DNA from: Amia ocellicauda
Lineage: Eukaryota > Chordata > Actinopteri > Amiiformes > Amiidae
Direction: 5' to 3'
Assembly: GCF_036373705.1 (NCBI RefSeq)
Contig: NW_027102722.1
Coordinates: 62,001-126,000, forward strand
Length of the DNA: 64,000 nucleotides
Shown here: piece by piece, positions 52,606-63,801 of the stretch
Layout of the letters: every line of letters starts with the position of its first letter
Numbering within the stretch: the stretch's first letter is position 1
Made by a program: the position numbers and the translations under genes
Notes under the pieces: model-generated
Databases searched by the model: none
Told to the model about the DNA's origin: nothing
What the model saw: only the letters and a program-made list of their open reading frames with translations

Positions 52606-54230
52606 CAGTGGTTTTCAACCCGTGTGCCGTGAGGACTACCCAATTGTGTCGTGAGATTTTTATCCCCTGAAAAATATTATGTCATTTTGTTTGGTCAACT
52701 TCATAAATCTTGTATCAAATCAAACTTATTCAAATGTGTGAAAATATTACATTTATACATCACCTGTAGAAAGCGTTTCATAACTGAAATGTTGTGTTTG
52801 CCGGACTGAACGCACACCTACACTGAGTTGCAGTGCTATCAGTTGTATCGTAAGGTACACTTATAAATTTCAATTTAAGAAGTGAATTTATAGTATCACC
52901 TTATCACGAATCCTGGAATCTTGTAGAACTCAATTTCTGTAATAATTGGACACAGACACCAATTCCAAAGATATAAATTGTTAAATTTATTCAAAAACAA
53001 AGACTAAATGTAGCACTACACTAATTATACAAAAGGGAAAAGCTAATCAAAATTCAACTCTAGATCAACAAATCAAAGACAAATCACTTCCGTGACCAAA
53101 TCAAAGACCATGGGATCGCATATGATAACACACAAATCGTTAAACAAAAAAGGTTATAAACACATTAACTACAATACCGGTTAGTAAGACGAAGGTGAGT
53201 CTCTCGTTAGTATTGTTAGTCAGACATTAAATAACTACGCAGGTTAGTATTTATGTCAGGTAACTTCTCGTTATATATATATCAGTCTCATTTACGTTTA
53301 GGTGCCGAGAAAGATCCTATCGTTACTTGTTACCACAATTTCCCTTAACTGATTATTATTCAATGATCAAGGATAGGCAGGGCCACCAATAATCTAACGT
53401 CTATTGACTTGTGTCAATTTCAGACTAAACAGTTAAACAGGAATGAGAAGATATTTCTCGGGGTTGACAGATTTTATTTCTAAAATTATCAACAAAACAG
53501 TTTAATGCAACACACATTTATATTTAAGAAAACTAAATGATATTACACATTCTAGAGTTATGAATCACAGAATAACATTTCTAATTGATTTCTCAAATGT
53601 CATGAATCATGAACTCCAAACTGTTAAACTTATCTGAACTTCGTCGCAGAGAGGCCTCTCTGGCTTCGGGCTCAGATCACAGCACACGGCACATGGTCCG
53701 TGTGGTTTGGAACAAAGGCAGTGCGGTTCGGCTTTGTCCAAGAACTTCCACTCAGTCGATGCACCTGGAAGTTGGGGTTTCGCGAAATTAGAGTCTTTTC
53801 CAAACAGATTTTCCACTGGTTTGAAGGCTCCAAGGTTGTGCACAAAATCTTCTTTGTAAGCAGGGTTCCACCGTAGTTACTTGAAGACAAAGTCTTTGAG
53901 GAAAGCAGGGCCCTGTTCGTTCCAAGGGTCAAGTTTCTTAAGACTCAAATAGCTATTTAAATGACTGAACACTTTCATATACATTCGACTTACTCAATTG
54001 TCCAGCTGTAAAACTCCACTGATCAGGTGGGCACAAGCGGGCATGCGCAGTCTGTAAAGTTCTTTATTTAATAAAGTCCTTTAAAAGAATTCTTCGTACG
54101 GCTCAATCTCCTTCTGCCAGTTTAACTCTTCTGTTGCCGGCAAAGACTTGGTTGGTTTCTGGTTCCGGTTCGGGCAACAGAGCTACAGGTTGAGCTGTGG
54201 CAGCGAGTTACTGGTTCAGGTGAGAGAGAA

Positions 54231-54267
<37 letters not shown>

Positions 54268-55286
54268 CTGTGCACTGTTCCTTATAGTCTGTCAGATCAA
54301 TAGGTGATTGGTTCTTGAGTTCTTGAGATTGGATTTCGGTTTCAGCCCCCAGTGTCCTAATGGAGGGGGGCTTGATTTATGACTGATGTCAATCCATGCC
54401 ATCTTTTGGAAATGCCGGTTGGCCCGGGTTCGTAGCACTATGTCGGGATTTCGGCTCTCGTCCACTTCAAAGAGTTTTTATCACCTACAGGCCCCTTTCT
54501 CCAGACATCTCATAGCAGGATTCAACCTATTTGGCCTCTTCTCGGTGCCATCCTCCCCAAAACTGTCACTTTGATGCAAACCAGTTCCAAGCTGATGAGC
54601 AAAGGAAATCTGATAACTTTGGGGGTGGAGAGGTCTTCTTTAGATCAGTGCTTCAGCTCAGAGCCCAAATGCTCTTATCAAAATACACCCAACATAACGC
54701 TACACAGTGGAACTGCAAGGCAATTGATTAAAGGGACATGTGGTGAATTCCTTTTTATCTTTATACTGTTGTTGGATGTCTCCTGTTCCTCTAAGTCTCA
54801 TTTGGCCTTGGTTTTCCCCCTCTGTGTTGAATAATCGGGCTCTAAATAGCCCCGGCGTTTCTCCTGCAGTTCTTCGTTCTTTCCACTGCTAGCGCTGCCT
54901 TTGTGCAGCTTGTTATAGGATATTGTGAACTGAACCTATTTTGCTGTGAATTTATATTTACTGCGAATAGTTTATTGTGGCTGGTCTTGGTCTGTCTGCA
55001 CTAAATAAATGATTTGTATCAAGGGATTATTTAGTTTGTCTGTGTACTTTTTTACCTAACCACTAAGGGCCACTCCTTGCACTTCACACATTTGCCCTTT
55101 AAATTACTCCCTTACTGACATACTTTAACATGCAATGTGCGTGTGATAATAGTTTTAGCAGCCTGTTGCCATTCAGGTGAGACAATACCTAGTAAATCCG
55201 TTTTTTTTTTTTTCATGTTGGTGCGCCGCGAAGGTTTTTGGTCTCAGCAAAGTGTGCCGTGGCATTACAACGCTTGGGAACCACTG
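52606..55286 (+). mobile_element. hAT element, full length (2681 bp), left TSD lost
   Basis: Both termini are present. The host sequence to its left, including both tRNA genes and most of the left GCTTGGCT, is removed by a 575-bp deletion ending 1 bp before the terminus. Confidence 0.88.
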
Positions 55287-55793
55287 GCTTGGCTTGTTGG
55301 GCATCCAGGTATGCACTGAGATTACGATCGGCACGATGATTGTCGTTCTCAGGAGAATTGTGTTTCTTTGCTGATCATGTTCTCTGTCGCTTTTTACAAA
55401 GTTCTTACAAGTGGCACATTGGGGATGAGGAGCAGAGCATGCTGACACGCATAGCTGTGGACTTCTGCATGGCATGGGGCCACAGGTCATTCCAAGTATT
55501 TCAAGACGCCTGCAAATGTGTGGACACGTTGTGTTGGCCCAACCCTCACAGATTGTGCCAAGTCAAGTAGAGATGCATGTTGTGCTGTTCTAAAGTGACA
55601 CGTCGTCAACGGCAAAAACATCTCTCAGAGTTCCTGGCTTGACTTGCCTCTGGAAGACAACACTTGCCCAGGCTGGATATTTGCCGAAAGAAGCAAAGAG
55701 GACTAGACACCTTGCCTAGACGCAACTGCATATTTCATTGTCACCTGGAAGGCCATCCAGGCTTTTCACCATCATGGCCCTCGGTCAACAAGG

Positions 55794-55866
55794 CGCCCGA
55801 ACAGGGACTCGAACCCTGGACCCTCAGATTAAAAGTCTGATGCTCTACCGGCTGAGCTACCCGGGC
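55794..55866 (-). tRNA. tRNA-Lys (TTT)
   Basis: Complete copy with the canonical T loop, in a long unit near the right end of the array. Confidence 0.96.
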
Positions 55867-56101
55867 TTCAGTGAAGTGCTTCACAATGTGTTGGCTTCAT
55901 GATTGTTCCAGACCGCTTTCTGGCCGGTTTAGAAAACTGGGCTCAGGGTGAAAAGGGTCACATGCATATGAGATGTTTGGGCAATGCGAGTTCTCCACAG
56001 CAAATCCGAATTTCCGGTGTTTTCTCCTTGTCCTCATGCAATTCCAATGGCTTGACATTTGGGAGCTCGTCCAAAACCGATGTCAAACCATAATCACGCC
56101 T

Positions 56102-56190
56102 TCCTTCGAGCCGGAATTGAACCAGCGACCTAAGGATGCCCGCTGCCTGAAACCTACAGTCCTCCGCTCTACCAACTGAGCTATCGAAGG
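56102..56190 (-). tRNA. tRNA-Tyr (GTA) with 16-nt intron, intron allele C
   Basis: Complete, with intron allele C as in 22971, linking this unit to that subfamily. Confidence 0.96.
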
Positions 56191-56260
56191 GAAGCTTCTC
56201 ACCGTCTTCCCCTGGCAGTCTCAGTGGCCGTGCAAAGCCAAGAAGCACCGTGGCTTGGCT

Positions 56261-57885
56261 CAGTGGTTTTCAACCCGTGTGCCGTGAGGACTACCCAATT
56301 GTGTCGTGAGATTTTTATCCCCTGAAAAATATTATGTCATTTTGTTTGGTCAACTTCATAAATCTTGTATCAAATCAAACTTATTCAAATGTGTGAAAAT
56401 ATTACATTTATACATCACCTGTAGAAAGCGTTTCATAACTGAAATGTTGTGTTTGCCGGACTGAACGCACACCTACACTGAGTTGCAGTGCTATCAGTTG
56501 TATCGTAAGGTACACTTATAAATTTCAATTTAAGAAGTGAATTTATAGTATCACCTTATCACGAATCCTGGAATCTTGTAGAACTCAATTTCTGTAATAA
56601 TTGGACACAGACACCAATTCCAAAGATATAAATTGTTAAATTTATTCAAAAACAAAGACTAAATGTAGCACTACACTAATTATACAAAAGGGAAAAGCTA
56701 ATCAAAATTCAACTCTAGATCAACAAATCAAAGACAAATCACTTCCGTGACCAAATCAAAGACCATGGGATCGCATATGATAACACACAAATCGTTAAAC
56801 AAAAAAGGTTATAAACACATTAACTACAATACCGGTTAGTAAGACGAAGGTGAGTCTCTCGTTAGTATTGTTAGTCAGACATTAAATAACTACGCAGGTT
56901 AGTATTTATGTCAGGTAACTTCTCGTTATATATATATCAGTCTCATTTACGTTTAGGTGCCGAGAAAGATCCTATCGTTACTTGTTACCACAATTTCCCT
57001 TAACTGATTATTATTCAATGATCAAGGATAGGCAGGGCCACCAATAATCTAACGTCTATTGACTTGTGTCAATTTCAGACTAAACAGTTAAACAGGAATG
57101 AGAAGATATTTCTCGGGGTTGACAGATTTTATTTCTAAAATTATCAACAAAACAGTTTAATGCAACACACATTTATATTTAAGAAAACTAAATGATATTA
57201 CACATTCTAGAGTTATGAATCACAGAATAACATTTCTAATTGATTTCTCAAATGTCATGAATCATGAACTCCAAACTGTTAAACTTATCTGAACTTCGTC
57301 GCAGAGAGGCCTCTCTGGCTTCGGGCTCAGATCACAGCACACGGCACATGGTCCGTGTGGTTTGGAACAAAGGCAGTGCGGTTCGGCTTTGTCCAAGAAC
57401 TTCCACTCAGTCGATGCACCTGGAAGTTGGGGTTTCGCGAAATTAGAGTCTTTTCCAAACAGATTTTCCACTGGTTTTAAGGCTCCAAGGTTGTGCACAA
57501 AATCTTCTTTGTAAGCAGGGTTCCACCGTAGTTACTTGAAGACAAAGTCTTTGAGGAAAGCAGGGCCCTGTTCGTTCCAAGGGTCAAGTTTCTTAAGACT
57601 CAAATAGCTATTTAAATGACTGAACACTTTCATATACATTCGACTTACTCAATTGTCCAGCTGTAAAACTCCACTGATCAGGTGGGCACAGGCGGGCATG
57701 CGCAGTCTGTAAAGTTCTTTATTTAATAAAGTCCTTTAAAAGAATTCTTCGTACGGCTCAATCTCCTTCTCCCAGTTTAACTCTTCTGTTGCCGGCAAAG
57801 ACTTGGTTGGTTTCTGGTTCCGGTTCGGGCAACAGAGCTACAGGTTGAGCTGTGGCAGCGAGTTACTGGTTCAGGTGAGAGAGAA

Positions 57886-57920
<35 letters not shown>

Positions 57921-58683
57921 CTGTGCACTGTTCCTTATTGTCTGTCAGATCAATAGGTGATTGGTTCTTGAGTTCTTGAGATTGGATTTCGGTTTCAGCC
58001 CCCAGTGTCCTAATGGAGGGGGGCTTGATTTATGACTGATGTCAATCCATGCCATCTTTTGGAAATGCCGGTTGGCCCGGGTTCGTAGCACTATGTCGGG
58101 ATTTCGGCTCTCGTCCACTTCAAAGAGTTTTTATCACCTACAGGCCCCTTTCTCCAGACATCTCATAGCAGGATTCAACCTATTTGGCCTCTTCTCGGTG
58201 CCATCCTCCCCAAAACTGTCACTTTGATGCAAACCAGTTCCAAGCTGATGAGCATTTCTCCTGCAGTTCTTCGTTCTTTCCACTGCTAGCGCTGCCTTTG
58301 TGCAGCTTGTTATAGGATATTGTGAACTGAACCTATTTTGCTGTGAATTTATATTTACTGCGAATAGTTTATTGTGGCTGGTCTTGGTCTGTCTGCACTA
58401 AATAAATGATTTGTATCAAGGGATTATTTAGTTTGTCTGTGTACTTTTTTACCTAACCACTAAGGGCCACTCCTTGCACTTCACACATTTGCCCTTTAAA
58501 TTACTCCCTTACTGACATACTTTAACATGCAATGTGCGTGTGATAATAGTTTTAGCAGCCTGTTGCCATTCAGGTGAGACAATACCTAGTAAATCCGTTT
58601 TTTTTTTTTTCATGTTGGTGCGCCGCGAAGGTTTTTGGTCTCAGCAAAGTGTGCCGTGGCATTACAACGCTTGGGAACCACTG
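56261..58683 (+). mobile_element. hAT element with internal 308-bp deletion
   Basis: Both termini and TSD copies present. A 308-bp stretch of the right third is missing at the joint 58254/58255 (GATGAGCA joined to TTTCTCCTGC). Confidence 0.88.
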
Positions 58684-59190
58684 GCTTGGCTTGTTGGGCA
58701 TCCAGGTATGCACTGAGATTACGATCGGCACGATGATTGTCGTTCTCAGGAGAATTGTGTTTCTTTGCTGATCATGTTCTCTGTCGCTTTTTACAAAGTT
58801 CTTACAAGTGGCACATTGGGGATGAGGAGCAGAGCATGCTGACACGCATAGCTGTGGACTTCTGCATGGCATGGGGCCACAGGTCATTCCAAGTATTTCA
58901 AGACGCCTGCAAATGTGTGGACACGTTGTGTTGGCCCAACCCTCACAGATTGTGCCAAGTCAAGTAGAGATGCATGTTGTGCTGTTCTAAAGTGACACGT
59001 CGTCAACGGCAAAAACATCTCTCAGAGTTCCTGGCTTGACTTGCCTCTGGAAGACAACACTTGCCCAGGCTGGATATTTGCCGAAAGAAGCAAAGAGGAC
59101 TAGACACCTTGCCTAGACGCAACTGCATATTTCATTGTCACCTGGAAGGCCATCCAGGCTTTTCACCATCATGGCCCTCGGTCAACAAGG

Positions 59191-59263
59191 CGCCCGAACA
59201 GGGACTCGAACCCTGGACCCTCAGATTAAAAGTCTGATGCTCTACCGGCTGAGCTACCCGGGC
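59191..59263 (-). tRNA. tRNA-Lys (TTT)
   Basis: Last tRNA-Lys of the array, complete with canonical T loop. Still intact although the following hAT copy is degraded. Confidence 0.96.
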
Positions 59264-59498
59264 TTCAGTGAAGTGCTTCACAATGTGTTGGCTTCATGAT
59301 TGTTCCAGACCGCTTTCTGGCCGGTTTAGAAAACTGGGCTCAGGGTGAAAAGGGTCACATGCATATGAGATGTTTGGGCAATGCGAGTTCTCCACAGCAA
59401 ATCCGAATTTCCGGTGTTTTCTCCTTGTCCTCATGCAATTCCAATGGCTTGACATTTGGGAGCTCGTCCAAAACCGATGTCAAACCATAATCACGCCT

Positions 59499-59587
59499 TC
59501 CTTCGAGCCGGAATTGAACCAGCGACCTAAGGATGCCCGCTGCCTGAAACCTACAGTCCTCCGCTCTACCAACTGAGCTATCGAAGG
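59499..59587 (-). tRNA. tRNA-Tyr (GTA) with 16-nt intron, intron allele C
   Basis: Last tRNA-Tyr of the array; complete, intron allele C, matching the previous unit. Confidence 0.96.
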
Positions 59588-59657
59588 GAAGCTTCTCACC
59601 GTCTTCCCCTGGCAGTCTCAGTGGCCGTGCAAAGCCAAGAAGCACCGTGGCTTGGCT

Positions 59658-61702
59658 CAGTGGTTTTCAACCCGTGTGCCGTGAGGACTACCCAATTGTG
59701 TCGTGAGATTTTTATCCCCTGAAAAATATTATGTCATTTTGTTTGGTCAACTTCATAAATCTTGTATCAAATCAAACTTATTCAAATGTGTGAAAATATT
59801 ACATTTATACATCACCTGTAGAAAGCGTTTCATAACTGAAATGTTGTGTTTGCCGGACTGAACGCACACCTACACTGAGTTGCAGTGCTATCAGTTGTAT
59901 CGTAAGGTACACTTATAAATTTCAATTTAAGAAGTGAATTTATAGTATCACCTTATCACGAATCCTGGAATCTTGTAGAACTCAATTTCTGTAATAATTG
60001 GACACAGACACCAATTCCAAAGATATAAATTGTTAAATTTATTCAAAAACAAAGACTAAATGTAGCACTACACTAATTATACAAAAGGGAAAAGCTAATC
60101 AAAATTCAACTCTAGATCAACAAATCAAAGACAAATCACTTCCGTGACCAAATCAAAGACCATGGGATCGCATATGATAACACACAAATCGTTAAACAAA
60201 AAAGGTTATAAACACATTAACTACAATACCGGTTAGTAAGACGAAGGTGAGTCTCTCGTTAGTATTGTTAGTCAGACATTAAATAACTACGCAGGTTAGT
60301 ATTTATGTCAGGTAACTTCTCGTTATATATATATCAGTCTCATTTACGTTTAGGTGCCGAGAAAGATCCTATCATTACTTGTTACCACAATTTCCCTTAA
60401 CTGATTATTATTCAATGATCAAGGATAGGCAGGGCCACCAATAATCTAACGTCTATTGACTTGTGTCAATTTCAGACTAAACAGTTAAACAGGAATGAGA
60501 AGATATTTCTCGGCGTTGACAGATTTTATTTCTAAAATTATCAACAAAACAGTTGAATGCAACACACATTTATATTTAAGAAAACTAAATGATATTACAC
60601 ATTCTAGAGTTATGAATCACAGATTAACATTTCTAATTGATTTCTTAAATGTCATGAATCACAAACTCCAAACTGTTAAACTTATCTGAACTTCGTCGCA
60701 GAGAGGCCTCTCTGGCTTCGGGCTCAGATAACAGCACACGGCACGAGGTCCGTGTGGTTGGAACAAAGGCAGTCCGGTTCAGCTTTGTCCAAGAACTTCC
60801 ACTCAGTCGATGCACCTGGAAGTTGGGGTTTCGCGAATGTAGAGTCTTTTCCAAACAGATTTTCCATTGGTTTGAAGGCTCCAAGGTTGTGCACAAAATC
60901 TTCTTTGTAAGCAGGGTTCCACCGTAGTTACTTGAAGACAAAGTCTTTGAGGAAAGCAGGGCCCTGTTCGTTCCAAGGGTCAAGTTTCTTAAGACTCAAA
61001 TAGCTATTTAAATGACTGGCACTTTCGTATTCAGTCGACTTAGTCAATTGTCCAGCTGTAAAACTCCACTGATCAGGTGGGTCTGTAAAGTTCTTTATTT
61101 AATAAAGTCCTTTAAAAGAATTCTTCGTACGGCTCAATCTCCTTCTCCCAGTTTAATTCTTCTGTTGCCGGCAAAGACTTGGTTGGTTTCTGGTTCCGGT
61201 TCTGGCAACAGAGCTACAGGTTGCGAGTTTCTGGTTCAGGTGAGAGAGAGAGTAAGAGAGAGAGACCGTGCGCTGTTCTTTATAGTCTGTCAGATCAATA
61301 GGTGATTGGTTCTTGATTTTTTTAGATTGGATTTCGGTTTCAGCCCCCAGTGTCCTATTGGAGGGGGGCTTGATTTATGACTGATGTCAATCCATGCCAT
61401 CTTTTGGAAATGCCGGTTGGCCCGGGTTCGTAGCTCTATGTCGGGATTTCGGCTCTCGTCCACTTCAAAGAGTTTTTATTACCTACAGGCCCCTTTCTCC
61501 TATCTCATAGCAGGATTCCAAACTATTTGGCCTATTCTCGGTGCCATCCTCCCCAAAACTGTCACTTTGATGTAAACCAGTTCCAAGCTGATGAGTTAAG
61601 GAAATCTGATAACTTTTGGTGGGGGGAGAGGTCTTCTTTAGATCAGTGCTTCAGCTCAGAGCTAAAATGCTCTTATCAAAATACACCCAACATAACACTA
61701 CA
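59658..61702 (+). mobile_element. hAT element, right-truncated and diverged (array edge)
   Basis: The left terminus with its GCTTGGCT flank is intact. From about 60490 substitutions and small indels become frequent, the GA tract is short and broken (about 61236-61264), and homology ends at about 61,702 where a MITE-like sequence begins. The right terminus is absent. Confidence 0.85.
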
Positions 61703-61920
61703 ATAATATATGGTTTGCTAAGTTGTAAATAATGGCTAAAATGCATTTACTGTGCATTCGGTTAATCATTAATTACTAGGTTTATGTTTATTTATTGCAT
61801 GAATGTGGATCCTTCAAATGTTTAATAAATAATGACTAATATGTAAAGTTAAAAATTAATTACGAGTGTGTTTGTGCTTAACTAATGCATACTTCTGGCC
61901 CCTTAAAATAAAGTGTTATC
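61692..61920. mobile_element. MITE-like repeat at the array boundary
   Basis: The left edge reads ATAACACTACAATAA. The right edge, inverted, reads GATAACACTTTATTTTAAGG, sharing ATAACACT, which resembles the GGTAACACTTTA-type ends of small teleost DNA transposons. The interior is AT-rich with repeated TTAATTA/ATGCAT motifs. The ends match over few bases and the left end overlaps the array's own ATAAC, so the exact start and family are uncertain. Confidence 0.45.
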
Positions 61921-62043
61921 AGATCTCCTTTGAGATATGACTCCCTCCCCTTCAGGTTCTGCAACGTTGAATAAATAAACTTAGATAGCCGCGACTGTTT
62001 CCCAAAAATGTATTGTTTCAAATATGCCGTTTAACAGCATTTG
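61921..62043. other. Short unassigned spacer
   Basis: About 120 bp between the MITE-like repeat and the hAT terminus. Contains AATAAATAAA on the plus strand; no gene recognised. Confidence 0.5.
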
Positions 62044-63183
62044 TTAGGGGTGTAACGTTACGGTACACAAAACTGACAGTTCGGTACGTACCTCGGTTTT
62101 GAAGTCTCGGTTCGTTATGGGTTCGGTACAGCGGGGGGGGGAACTAAACATTAATTCCTTTGTGCATGTTTCTAAGCTATGCAAAAGAGATTTCACTTGT
62201 TTCTCAGTCTGTCTGGTGATGCATAGCCCACATAGGGCACGTGCAACACATAACACAACATTTAGAAAGCGGGTGACACTTATTTTGTTACATATAAGAG
62301 CGACACTACTCCAGACACTCCCTTGCTCGTGATCTAAAGTTAGACAGAGATGCTGTGCTTGGCTGGGGTCACCTATCAGACAGGCCTCACACTTATCAAC
62401 TAATTCACGGCCAATACAATGTTGTAACACTAGCGCAATAATGCCCTTTATGGTGTGTGTCATCACTAGTGTTACATGATCATCATAGTTTTTACAATTA
62501 TATCTCGGAACTTCCCTGTCTGAATCAAAACTCTTGTGGGTTCTAGCAAGGCAAGAACAGAAGCATGCAATGTTCAATCTTGTTTGGGGTCTTAAAGAGT
62601 TGACAGAGGAATCAATATCACTGGTGTCTGGTACTCCACTATTCTAATGAAGAGAAAAGAAAATAACACTTAAAACTGTAATGTGTGTCGGTCAGTAAAG
62701 AAGTACACAACTAAACACAGTTGTAGGACCTCTATATTTACCTCTCTTTCCATTGATGGTCCAACTCCATCATCAGTGTCTGAGGTTTTATCCTCCCTGC
62801 CATGTTCATGGTCCTTGTCATCATCTTCAGACTCATCACCAGTGTTGACACCTTCGTCTTCATCAGACATTGGGAGAGCATCCCTGGGGCTCAGAGGAGG
62901 AGCGCTGACACTATTCTTTTGATAAACATACAAAGAAGAAAACATGCATTTAAATTCACTTTGCATTGAAATTCATATATACACACATACGGCCTAACAG
63001 CATGTAAACACCGGCATACGTTTAAAATTAATAATAATATTCTAAACACGTTTTTAAAGTAAAATAAAGTGTTACCTCTTTTGGGTCCCTGTCTTCCGAC
63101 CATCTTAATTTTGTGTTAGGTGCCCCCGCATCTTCATCAGCAGCGTGGTCGCTAGGGGGTGTCTTCTTAGCTGGTGTAGCCAT
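62044..63183 (-). CDS. Probable three-exon gene, acidic protein of unknown function (about 293 aa)
   Basis: Exon 1 (63183-63076) starts at an ATG with A at -3 and G at +4 and encodes 36 residues (MATPAKKTPP... ending RDPKE). Exon 2 (62915-62742) encodes 58 residues rich in D and E. Exon 3 (62643-62044) encodes 199 residues. Donors are GAG|GTAACA and GAG|GTAAAT. Acceptors are CAAAAG and TTCTCTTCATTAG, the latter after a good pyrimidine tract. Both introns (160 and 98 bp) are phase 0 and the frame stays open throughout, which supports the model. Exon 3 has a cysteine cluster, CxxC followed ten residues later by HxC (KCEACLIGDPSQAQHLC), which could bind zinc; similar motifs occur, as I recall, in uncharacterised teleost proteins. 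The last 30 or so residues come from the hAT terminus. The true gene may instead splice on before it. I do not recognise the family. Confidence 0.6.
62045..62141 (+). mobile_element. hAT terminus of the TAGGGGTGTAACG type
   Basis: Begins TAGGGGTGTAACGTTACGG and continues with GTTCGGTACGTACCTCGG and GGTTCGGTACAG, the characteristic start of a widespread teleost hAT group (usual start CAGGGGTGTAACGGTAC). It ends near a run of nine G. I see no matching opposite terminus in the window, so this is a solitary end or part of a longer element. The family assignment is from memory. Confidence 0.65.
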
Positions 63184-63275
63184 AGTGCGCTATGGGGGTT
63201 TCCACCAGTTACCGCAGACCTGTTCTGTCCCGAACGGGTGACATGTTTTCTGTGTTTACCAGCATGCTCTTTATA
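63184..63275 (-). promoter_or_regulatory. Core promoter and 5' UTR of the minus-strand gene, TATA box at 63270-63275
   Basis: On the minus strand CAGTATAAAGAG gives a good TATAAA about 90 bp upstream of the ATG at 63183, predicting a start near 63240 and a 5' leader of roughly 60 nt. The GC-rich E-box module lies immediately upstream. Confidence 0.5.
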
Positions 63276-63293
63276 CTGTAAATGGTGGCCGGC

Positions 63294-63429
63294 GGCTCTA
63301 CAGAGGAGGCGGGGTGTGGGCGGGGTTGGGGGCGTGTGTGGGGACACGTGGGTAAATGGGGGGCAGTGGCTATACAGAGGAGGAGGAGTGTGGACGGAGT
63401 TGGGTGCGTGTATGGGTGCCACGTGGGTA
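63294..63429 (-). promoter_or_regulatory. Duplicated 74-bp upstream module with CACGTG E-boxes
   Basis: Two direct copies begin at 63294 (GGCTCTACAGAGGAGG) and 63368 (GGCTATACAGAGGAGG). Each contains a CACGTG E-box (63345-63350 and 63420-63425) and a GTGTG-rich core. Copy 1 also has a GC box GGGCGGGG at 63318-63325 that is degraded in copy 2. It sits just upstream of the TATA box, where bHLH-type and Sp-type factors would act if the gene is real. Confidence 0.55.
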
Positions 63430-63801
63430 CAGTCATTTGTACCCATTAGGCTCGTGTCCATAACAAATATGTGATAACAATTTATCTCTCCAAATGGTCA
63501 CCTCACCCAGTGTGTACACGTTGTTTTGAACGTGAGACCATGACCATAGCACGCATAGATACAGATGTCTGTTGGAGATCAACTTTATCGGAGTGAAATA
63601 GACACCCCAACATTCCGCCCCAACTGAATTCTGTAATGAGAACAACATTTTTGGCGGTTTCCTGGTATGTTATGTGGAATACAATTTTGTGTGATTCTTA
63701 GAAAAATTATGAAATACCATTTTGCCCCCCCATAAATAAGCCGCTCCAAGCAGTTAATTTTACACATCCAATATAATATATGAAGGGACACACTCTTCAT
63801 A
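63430..63801. other. Intergenic stretch between divergent gene starts
   Basis: No recognisable gene or repeat. AT-rich toward the right, with a TATA-like ATAAATA at 63732-63738 about 65 bp before the plus-strand ATG at 63802. Confidence 0.4.

Larger units (their letters stand above)
1..61702. repeat. Tandem array of tRNA-locus + hAT units, about 3.6 kb (long) and 2.7 kb (short)
   Basis: The same sequence recurs head to tail in one orientation, with unit starts (base after the GA tract) at 1, 2726, 6355, 9058, 13028, 15734, 18440, 21164, 24797, 28458, 32107, 34813, 37537, 41170, 44831, 48480, 51186, 54267, 57920 and 61265. Unit lengths fall into two main classes: about 2.70-2.73 kb and 3.63-3.66 kb. 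Exceptions are 3970 bp (a 309-bp insertion), 3081 bp (a 575-bp deletion) and 3345 bp (a 308-bp deletion). Copies differ by scattered single bases except the last one, which is degraded. The array continues beyond the left edge. The right end is where similarity stops, at about 61,702. Confidence 0.97.

Noticed and set aside
1-61702. CRISPR array or bacterial satellite
   Set aside because: Units are kilobases long with eukaryotic intron-containing tRNA genes and hAT ends. No short direct repeats with spacers.
63145-63474. Overlapping plus- and minus-strand frames of 75-118 aa at 63,105-63,474
   Set aside because: They lie in the GC-rich duplicated promoter and exon 1 of the spliced gene in other frames, with low-complexity products.
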